Assembly (NCBI GenBank): GCA_019912665.1 | Contig: JAIOIE010000030.1 | Coordinates: 1-60,273 of the forward strand | Direction: 5' to 3' | DNA length: 60,273 nucleotides | From: Deltaproteobacteria bacterium | GTDB lineage: Bacteria; Desulfobacterota; GWC2-55-46 | Part shown: positions 54,886 through 60,273 of the stretch, piece by piece | How the letters are laid out: the number at the start of each line of letters is the position of its first letter | How positions within the stretch are numbered: position 1 is the first letter of the stretch | Notes under the pieces: generated by a model | What the model was told of the DNA's origin: nothing | The model's database searches: none | What the model saw: only the letters and a program-made list of their open reading frames with translations | Program-made: the position numbers and the translations under genes

Positions 54886-55245
54886 ATGCCTTTCAAGAGC
54901 ATATTGAAGGAACTGGTCGAGGCTATCGACGGCGGCGTTGCCGCGACTCTCATGGGCAGGGACGGCATATCCGTCGAGCAGTTTATAAAGTCCGGCGGAT
55001 ATGACGTCGAGACCGTCGGGGTCGAGTACGGCAAGGTAGTGGACGAGATAGGAAAGGCCTCCGACCTCCTTAACCTGGGGAGCGTCCAGGAGGTCATGGT
55101 CTCGACGGCCTCCGTGGACATACTCCTCAGGATGGCGTCAGAGGACTACTACATAGCGTTCGTCCTCGCGGGCGACTCCAATATCGGAAAGGCAAGGTAT
55201 CTCCTCCGGAAGGCCGCAGTTACGGCCTCCGAGGAGCTTCGCTGA
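54886..55245 (+). CDS. Roadblock/LC7-domain protein (MglB-like)
   Basis: 119 residues of one Roadblock/LC7 domain: LKELVEAIDGGVAATLMGRDGISVEQF, then EYGKVVDEIGKASDLLNLGSVQEVMVST, and YYIAFVLAGDSNIGKARYLLRKAA. Members such as MglB are GTPase-activating proteins for small Ras-like GTPases that set cell polarity and pilus pole in Myxococcus. No MglA-like GTPase is in the window. The open frame starts upstream, but ATG 54886 has GGGAAAG before it and gives the usual length. Confidence 0.87.
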   Translation: MPFKSILKELVEAIDGGVAATLMGRDGISVEQFIKSGGYDVETVGVEYGKVVDEIGKASDLLNLGSVQEVMVSTASVDILLRMASEDYYIAFVLAGDSNIGKARYLLRKAAVTASEELR

Positions 55246-55257
55246 GAGGGCAGGCGC

Positions 55258-56343
55258 TTGGGGGCTAAGCGGGAACCGGACTACAGGGGGAGGCTGAGGG
55301 GCCTGAGGACGCTCCTCGGTGATAAGCTTGACGCCATCCTAGTAAGCGACCTCAAGAACGCGAGATACCTTTCCGGCTTTACCGGCTCGAACGCATTTAT
55401 TGTCGTAACGCACGACGAGGCGTTTTTCCTTACTGACCCGAGGTACACGGCCCAGGCCAGGGAAGAGGTCAAGGGCTTCAAAATACGGATATTCAGGAAG
55501 GCGCTGGACGAGATATCCGCGCTCGTACTTGAGAAGAGGATAAAGGCCCTCGGCTTCGAGGCCCCGAACCTCAATTATGCCTCGTACAGGAAACTCGCCA
55601 AGGCGCTCCCGAAAGTAAGGCTCCGGCCTGCGGACGGCCTTATAGAGCGCCTGAGGGAGAGGAAGGACCTCTTCGAGGTCGAAAAGATAAGGGCCTCGGC
55701 AAACCTTCTTGACGTCGGTTTCAGGAAGGCCGCGCGGCTTGTAAGGGCGGGCGCGATCGAGAGCGAGGCCGCTTTCTCCATAGAGGTGGACCTCCGGAGA
55801 AAAGGCGCCGAGGCGATGGCCTTCGACACGATAATCGCTTCTGGCGAGCGCGGTTCACTCCCGCACGGCAGGGCGTCAGGGAAAAGGATAAAAAAAGGCG
55901 AGCTCGTTGTTGTGGATATGGGCGTCCTGATGGACGGATACAATTCTGACGAGACCCGCACTTTTGCTGCCGGGAAGCTTAAGCCCCGGCAGAGGGAAAT
56001 ATACGGCATAGTAAAGGACGCCCAGTCAGCCGCCATCGATGCGATAAGGCCGGGCAGAAGGGCTTCCGAGGTGGACGGCGCGGCGAGGAAAGTCATAGAG
56101 AAGGCCGGGTACGGTAAGTTCTTCGGGCACGGGACCGGCCACGGGGTCGGGCTCGACATCCACGAGCGCCCCTCGCTCGGCCCGCTCTCCGAAGACGTCC
56201 TCGATGAGGGCATGGTCGTCACAATAGAGCCCGGCATATATCTCCCGGGCTACGCCGGCGTGAGGATAGAGGACATGGCGCTCGTAGTGAAGGGCGGATG
56301 CGAGCTCCTTACGAAGACGGCGAAGGAATTGATCGAGGTATAA
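55258..56343 (+). CDS. pepQ: Xaa-Pro peptidase, M24 family
   Basis: 361 residues of a creatinase-type N-terminal domain (about 10-135) and a pita-bread M24 catalytic domain. The dinuclear metal ligands appear in VVDMGVLMDGYNSDETRTF (two Asp), GHGTGHGVGLDIHE (His), TIEPGIY (Glu) and GVRIEDM (Glu). It removes residues next to proline from short peptides. TTG start with GAGAGGG upstream, 12 bases after the Roadblock gene. In many bacteria pepQ precedes efp and accB-accC; efp is missing here and a repeat stands in the gap. Confidence 0.93.
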   Translation: MGAKREPDYRGRLRGLRTLLGDKLDAILVSDLKNARYLSGFTGSNAFIVVTHDEAFFLTDPRYTAQAREEVKGFKIRIFRKALDEISALVLEKRIKALGFEAPNLNYASYRKLAKALPKVRLRPADGLIERLRERKDLFEVEKIRASANLLDVGFRKAARLVRAGAIESEAAFSIEVDLRRKGAEAMAFDTIIASGERGSLPHGRASGKRIKKGELVVVDMGVLMDGYNSDETRTFAAGKLKPRQREIYGIVKDAQSAAIDAIRPGRRASEVDGAARKVIEKAGYGKFFGHGTGHGVGLDIHERPSLGPLSEDVLDEGMVVTIEPGIYLPGYAGVRIEDMALVVKGGCELLTKTAKELIEV

Positions 56344-56344
56344 C

Positions 56345-56493
56345 GGGATGTTGAAAAGTCCTTCCTGGACTTTTTCAACCACGGCTTGGTCGGAATGGAT
56401 CCGTCCAAGCCTCACAAATTGCTCGACTTGGATATTCTTCGCAATTTGGCAATCCATCCCTGGATTGCTTAGCAGGGTATTTTCAACACCCTG
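56345..56493 (-). repeat. Palindromic repeat, family A, copy 2 (inverted relative to copy 1)
   Basis: Begins within a few bases of the pepQ stop. Read on the minus strand it matches the 51471-51622 element along its whole length: CAGGGTGTTGAAAA tip hairpin with ACCCTG, then GCAATCC/GGATTGC, CAAATTGC/GCAATTTG with ATCCAAGTCGAGCAATTTG shared exactly, and a terminal GTTGAAAA/CTTTTCAAC hairpin. The two copies are clearly homologous, by eye about three quarters identical. Confidence 0.85.
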
Positions 56494-56563
56494 CGAAAAG
56501 GTGCATTGGGGAAGGCAAGCGCATTTTGAAATCGTTCTTGAGGAAGACGTCTGAGGAGGACCA

Positions 56564-57025
56564 ATGGACATAAAGGACATAAAAGCCATCTACAAGTTCC
56601 TGAGGGAAACGGATATCGTCGAGTTCGAGCTGGAGGGGCCGGACGGCAAGGTGAGGCTCAAGAGGGGGAACGCCTATGCCGCGCTTCCCGCAAGGGAAGC
56701 GGCCATGCCGGAAGCCGCGCCCGCCAGCGCGCCTCAAAAGGAGCCGGTGAAGGAAGACGCCGGAAAGGCCAGGCCGGACAACATAAAGGTCATTACCTCG
56801 CCGATGGTCGGCACTTTTTACAGGTCGCCCTCGCCCGAGGCCTCGCCCTTCATCGAGGTCGGGTCGGTCGTGAAGAAGGCCCAGACACTCTGCATAATAG
56901 AGGCCATGAAGCTCATGAACGAGGTCGAAAGCGACTTTAACGGCAAGGTCGTCTCGATACTCGTCGAGAACGGCCAGCCCGTAGAGTACGGCGAGCCCCT
57001 CTTCCACATAGAGGTCTCGAAATAA
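56564..57025 (+). CDS. accB: Biotin carboxyl carrier protein of acetyl-CoA carboxylase
   Basis: 153 residues: an N-terminal helical part ([23 protein letters not shown]), an Ala/Pro linker (44-70) and a biotinyl domain with the modified Lys116 in EAMKLMNEV. The thumb segment [13 protein letters not shown] is of the standard bacterial type. It delivers carboxybiotin between AccC and AccAD for fatty-acid synthesis. AGGAGG precedes the ATG; accC follows after 53 bases. Confidence 0.97.
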   Translation: MDIKDIKAIYKFLRETDIVEFELEGPDGKVRLKRGNAYAALPAREAAMPEAAPASAPQKEPVKEDAGKARPDNIKVITSPMVGTFYRSPSPEASPFIEVGSVVKKAQTLCIIEAMKLMNEVESDFNGKVVSILVENGQPVEYGEPLFHIEVSK

Positions 57026-57078
57026 CCCGCACCGCGCCGGTTCGGCGCGGCCCGCAGGGGAAACCGCAAAGGATACGG

Positions 57079-58413
57079 ATGTTCAACAAGATACTGATAG
57101 CTAACAGGGGTGAAATTGCGGTCAGGATAATCAGGGCCTGCCGCGAGATGGGCATAAAGACGCTGGCGGTCTACTCCGAGGCCGACAGGGAGGCCCTGCA
57201 CACGAGGCTTGCCGACGGCGCGATCTGCATAGGCCCGGCAAAGAGCAAGGACAGCTACCTGAACATCACCTCGCTTATAAGCGCGATGGAGGTGGCTGAC
57301 GCGGAGGCCGTGCACCCCGGCTACGGCTTTCTTGCGGAGAACGCGGGCTTTGCCGAGGCCTGCGAAAAATGCGGGATCAAGTTCATCGGGCCGACCTCGA
57401 ACACCATGCGCCTCATGGGCAACAAGGTGCAAGCCAAGCGGCTCGCCGAAGAGCTTAAGGTGCCGGTGCTGCCCTGGAGCAACCGCGGCCTTTCCGACGA
57501 GAAGGAAGCCCTGGAGGTATCGAAGAAGATAGGCTTCCCGGTCCTCATAAAGGCCGCGTCCGGCGGGGGCGGAAGGGGCATGAAGCTGGTGCACACGCAG
57601 GCGAGCCTCGCGAGCGCCTTCAATACCGCCAAGTCCGAGGCGGTCGCCGCGTTCGGCGACGGCGAGGTCTTCATAGAGAGGTTCTGCGAGCTCCCCCGCC
57701 ACATAGAGATACAGGTCATGGCCGACGAGCACGGGAACGTCATCCACCTCGGAGAGAGGGAGTGCTCCATACAGAGGAGGCACCAGAAGATACTTGAGGA
57801 GTGCCCGTCGCCCGTAATGGACGCGAGGCTCAGGCACAAGATGGGCGAGTCCGCGGTGAGGCTCGCCAAGGGCATCGGCTACTCGAACGTCGGCACGGTC
57901 GAATACCTCCTTGACAAGAACAAGAACTTCTATTTCATGGAGATGAATACCAGGGTCCAGGTGGAGCACCCGGTAACCGAGATGGTCACCGGGGTGGACC
58001 TCGTGAAATCGCAGATAAAGATAGCGCTCGGGGAGAAGCTCCGCCTTAAGCAGAGAAACATGACGATGAAGGGGCATTCCATAGAGTGCCGCATAAACGC
58101 GGAGGACCCCAAGACCTTCATGCCCTGCCCCGGAAAGATAACCGAGCTCATCATCCCCGGCGGCCTTGGGGTGAGGGTCGATACCGCCATATACTGCGGC
58201 TACAACGTGCCCCCTCACTACGATAACCTCCTTGCCAAGCTCATCGTGCACGCCGATACCAGGGAGGAGGCCATCGCCAGGATGACCAGGGCGCTTGAGG
58301 AGTTCCACATAGGCGGCATAAAGACGAACATACCGCTTCACTTGAGGATAATGAGGGACCACGATTTCATTGCCGGAAATACCAACATAGACTTCCTCTC
58401 GCGGTTCACCTGA
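57079..58413 (+). CDS. accC: Biotin carboxylase subunit of acetyl-CoA carboxylase
   Basis: 444 residues of the ATP-grasp type: N-terminal [39 protein letters not shown], the glycine-rich [42 protein letters not shown], and the catalytic [14 protein letters not shown]. Carboxylates biotin on AccB using bicarbonate and ATP. A repeat element starts on the base after its TGA. Confidence 0.98.
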   Translation: MFNKILIANRGEIAVRIIRACREMGIKTLAVYSEADREALHTRLADGAICIGPAKSKDSYLNITSLISAMEVADAEAVHPGYGFLAENAGFAEACEKCGIKFIGPTSNTMRLMGNKVQAKRLAEELKVPVLPWSNRGLSDEKEALEVSKKIGFPVLIKAASGGGGRGMKLVHTQASLASAFNTAKSEAVAAFGDGEVFIERFCELPRHIEIQVMADEHGNVIHLGERECSIQRRHQKILEECPSPVMDARLRHKMGESAVRLAKGIGYSNVGTVEYLLDKNKNFYFMEMNTRVQVEHPVTEMVTGVDLVKSQIKIALGEKLRLKQRNMTMKGHSIECRINAEDPKTFMPCPGKITELIIPGGLGVRVDTAIYCGYNVPPHYDNLLAKLIVHADTREEAIARMTRALEEFHIGGIKTNIPLHLRIMRDHDFIAGNTNIDFLSRFT

Positions 58414-58536
58414 CAGGGTGCTGAAAAAGCCCAATCTGCTGCGTCGTCTTCAAAATGGCAACTACGGCGTACAAAAAAAGTACGCCTCATTCCTCATTTT
58501 TCGACTCCTTGCATCTTGAGCTTTTTGAGCACCCTG
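58414..58536 (+). repeat. Palindromic repeat with CAGGGTGCTGAAAAAGC ends
   Basis: A 123-base element whose 17-base ends (58414-58430 and 58520-58536) are inverted repeats with one mismatch. Its centre holds GGCGTAC 58466-58472 with GTACGCC 58480-58486 around seven A. It begins right after the accC stop. Sequences of this pattern are, as far as I recall, dispersed in several deltaproteobacterial genomes. The tips resemble those of family A. Confidence 0.85.
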
Positions 58537-58603
58537 ATGAGTTTTATCCGACGGCGCGTCCCTGACCTGGGCCATGCCGGACCTTAATCATCTGGAGAGC
58601 CCG

Positions 58604-59395
58604 ATGGACTGGAGGCTTATAATAGACGGAGACCTGCCAGGCCAGGTGAACATGGCCAGGGACTCCTCCATTCTCAGGTCCCTCGAGTCGGGGAGCGGCC
58701 GTCCGACGCTCAGGCTCTACGGCTGGGACCGGCCCACCATCTCGCTCGGCTATCTACAGGACCCCGGCCCGTTTCTGGGCCTGGGCCTGCCTGTAGTAAG
58801 GAGGGTCACGGGCGGCAGGGCGGTCGTCCACTGGCACGAGGTCACCTATTCGGTAACCGGGCTCTCCGACGACACGCTCTTTTCAGGCGGCATTACCGGC
58901 GCATATTCCGTTATAAGCGGGTGCATAGCCGCCGCCCTTAAAGACGCGGGGGTCGAGGCCGCGCTTTTCAAGGGCAGATCCGGCGCTGGACGGAGCAGGG
59001 CCTGCTTCCAGTCGCCGTCCAGGTTCGAGATCATGGCAGGCGGAAGGAAGCTTGTCGGGAGCGCCCAAAGGCGCTTCAGGCGCGCATTCCTGCAGCACGG
59101 CTCAATACTCGTTAGCGCCGACCTGGAGCTTAACGAAAAGGTCTTCGGCCCTGGATTGGCCTCCGCGATGGCCGCTGTGGACGAGTGGAGCGGTATAGGG
59201 GCCGGAGAGCTTAAAAACCTGCTTGTCAGGAGGTTTTCCGAGGGGTTCAGTGCATCCTTCGAGGCCTCGGGGCTCTCAAGCTGGGAAGAGAGGCTCGCAG
59301 GGGAGCTCGAAGGCGGCCTTCTCCTTGCCTGTTCCGGGAGCGCACCAGGACAGGCCCAAGCTCTTGATTTTTCACGTAAAAAAAATATGTTATAA
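58604..59395 (+). CDS. Lipoate/octanoate transferase of the LplA/LipM family
   Basis: 263 residues with the BPL/LplA fold: YGWDRPTISLGYLQ, RVTGGRAVVH (67-76), and the catalytic Lys149 in GGRKLVGSAQRR. The segment ACFQSPSRFEI places Cys134 where octanoyl transferases of the LipM type carry their acyl-accepting cysteine, so an octanoyl-ACP:protein transferase role is favoured over free-lipoate ligase. ATG 58574 is also in frame; 58604 is preferred for GGAGAG just upstream and for its typical MDWRLIIDG start. It would lipoylate 2-oxoacid dehydrogenase or glycine-cleavage proteins. Confidence 0.85.
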   Translation: MDWRLIIDGDLPGQVNMARDSSILRSLESGSGRPTLRLYGWDRPTISLGYLQDPGPFLGLGLPVVRRVTGGRAVVHWHEVTYSVTGLSDDTLFSGGITGAYSVISGCIAAALKDAGVEAALFKGRSGAGRSRACFQSPSRFEIMAGGRKLVGSAQRRFRRAFLQHGSILVSADLELNEKVFGPGLASAMAAVDEWSGIGAGELKNLLVRRFSEGFSASFEASGLSSWEERLAGELEGGLLLACSGSAPGQAQALDFSRKKNML

Positions 59396-59396
59396 T
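59373..59396 (+). promoter_or_regulatory. Promoter-like TATAAT at the end of the transferase gene
   Basis: A perfect TATAAT (59391-59396) overlaps the stop codon of the upstream gene, preceded by an A-rich tract; TTTTCA lies about 16 bases upstream as a poor -35 box. It could start transcription of the downstream TPR gene. Confidence 0.5.
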
Positions 59397-59465
59397 TTTT
59401 TTGGGTTTGGCCCTTTGGATTTCTACGGAATTGCCGATATTTCGATATGGTAGTATCGGGGGTAT

Positions 59466-60273
59466 ATGGCTCTTAAGGAAAAACTCATAGACAAGGCCCA
59501 GAAGCTCGCCCAGAAGGGCTATTTGGATAAGGCCATAGCCGAGTACAGGGCGGCGGTCGACGCAGACCCCAGGGACATCTCCATACGCCTCAGGATTGGC
59601 GACCTTTTCGTCAAGCTCGGGAGGAAAGAAGATGCCATAAAGGAGTATACCGAGGTCGCCAAGGCCAATGCCCAGAGGGGCTTCTACCTGAAGGCCATAG
59701 CCGTCTACAAGCAGATATTGAAGCTTGACGACGCGATCGAAGTCCACAACAAGCTCGCCGAACTCTACACCAAGCAGAGGCTTATCGCGGACGCGATAAG
59801 CGAGTACAGCTATATCGTCACCTACTTCGAGCGCCGCGGGAAATCAGCCGAGGTGCTCGATCTTCTCAAAAAAATGGTCGAGGTGGACCCTGACAACATA
59901 GGGGTCCGCTTGAAGCTCGCCGAGATATACCAGCGCATGTCGTTCGACAAGGACGCCATGGCCGAGTATTCGCTTATATTCGACAGGCTCGTCTCGCAAG
60001 GCAAGCTCGACAGGGCCGAGAAGATGTACCAGGGCCTTTATAATAGCAGCCCAGCGAACGAGCAGGTCATGGCAGGCCTCGCGGAGGTCTATAGGCTCAA
60101 GGGCGATACCCACCAGCAATTGAAATTTCTCAAAGCGCTCCTTAAGTCTTATAACGCCTCTTCCAGGACCGATGAGGCAAAAAAGACGGCCCTGGCCATA
60201 AGCGAGATAAGCCCTAACGACCCTGATGCGGCGGTCTTCCTTAAAAGGACGGAGGAGGACGGGTGGGCGGGGC
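59466..60273 (+). CDS. Tetratricopeptide-repeat protein (3' truncated by window end)
   Basis: At least 269 residues, open to the right edge. No signal peptide. Repeated 34-residue helix pairs are visible: AQKLAQKGYLDKAIAEYRAAVDADP, IGDLFVKLGRKEDAIKEYTEVA, RGFYLKAIAVYKQILKLD, LAELYTKQRLIADAISEYSYIV, LLKKMVEVDPDNIGVRLKLAEIY and MAGLAEVYRLKGDTHQQ. TPR arrays bind partner proteins. Similar TPR proteins follow accC in other deltaproteobacteria as far as I recall. Start ATG 59466 with GGGGG upstream. Confidence 0.88.
   Translation, partial: MALKEKLIDKAQKLAQKGYLDKAIAEYRAAVDADPRDISIRLRIGDLFVKLGRKEDAIKEYTEVAKANAQRGFYLKAIAVYKQILKLDDAIEVHNKLAELYTKQRLIADAISEYSYIVTYFERRGKSAEVLDLLKKMVEVDPDNIGVRLKLAEIYQRMSFDKDAMAEYSLIFDRLVSQGKLDRAEKMYQGLYNSSPANEQVMAGLAEVYRLKGDTHQQLKFLKALLKSYNASSRTDEAKKTALAISEISPNDPDAAVFLKRTEEDGWAG

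Noticed and set aside
56818-58434. A 538-residue open frame on the minus strand
   Set aside because: It is the mirror of accB/accC: complementary codons of a GC-rich gene, with His/Leu/Gly-rich sequence of no family. The plus-strand genes are unmistakable.

Overview
The window is a GC-rich bacterial chromosome segment in which every supported gene lies on the + strand. About 59 protein genes are called, two of them cut by the window ends. No rRNA, tRNA, CRISPR array, prophage or complete transposon was seen. The content and order point to a deltaproteobacterial (Desulfobacterota sensu lato, Geobacter-like) organism: LL-diaminopimelate aminotransferase, a UshA-like/tetrahaem c-type cytochrome fusion, sigma-54 two-component control of pilin genes, and the run secA-argJ-pilD-sensor-regulator-minor pilins-pilY1-pilMNOPQ-aroC-aroK-aroB-pepQ-accB-accC. 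The lineage is an inference from gene families and remembered gene order. No species can be named.

Layout. (1) 1-3.7 kb: end of a chemotaxis operon (cheW, cheR, a histidine-kinase-like gene lacking its phospho-acceptor His, cheD, cheB). (2) 3.7-6.5 kb: a strong promoter and highly folded leader, then a secreted tetrahaem cytochrome, a DsbA-like oxidoreductase and a short CDF-type transporter. (3) 6.6-13.4 kb: Mut7-C protein, cutA, lepA-lepB, xerC-hslV-hslU. (4) 13.5-20.1 kb: argB-argD-argF-argG, an FAH-family hydrolase and dapL. (5) 20.2-28.2 kb: folK, a small TRASH-like membrane protein, a DhnA-type aldolase with a zinc dehydrogenase, nadK, recN, a short-form argA, pmbA and a Crp/Fnr regulator. 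(6) 28.5-34.1 kb: M23 peptidase, secA, argJ and a lone HEPN protein. (7) 34.2-51.3 kb: type IV pilus region with pilD, PilS/PilR-like pair, a near-perfect sigma-54 promoter, pilV-pilW-pilX-pilY1 plus two unassigned exported proteins and a GspH/FimT pilin, then a small XRE regulator and pilM-N-O-P-Q. (8) 51.6-60.3 kb: aroC, aroK, aroB, a TPR/Roadblock pair, pepQ, accB-accC, a lipoate/octanoate transferase and the start of a TPR protein.

How the genes work together. The arginine genes argA, argB, argD, argJ, argF and argG cover most of the acetylated-ornithine route; argC and argH are absent here. aroC, aroK and aroB supply late and middle shikimate steps. The pilus region would build the minor-pilin/PilY1 tip and the alignment/secretin complex, with the sigma-54 regulator and its apparent target promoter next to each other.

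Least explained parts: (a) intergenic palindromic repeats of at least two families, most of them starting at or within a few bases of a stop codon, one pair lying inverted around the aroC-pepQ block; (b) two folded leader RNAs that do not match the GEMM consensus, in front of cytochrome and minor-pilin genes; (c) the kinase-like chemotaxis protein with Asn in place of His; (d) a 13-C tract between recN and argA; (e) two exported proteins of unknown role inside the pilin operon.
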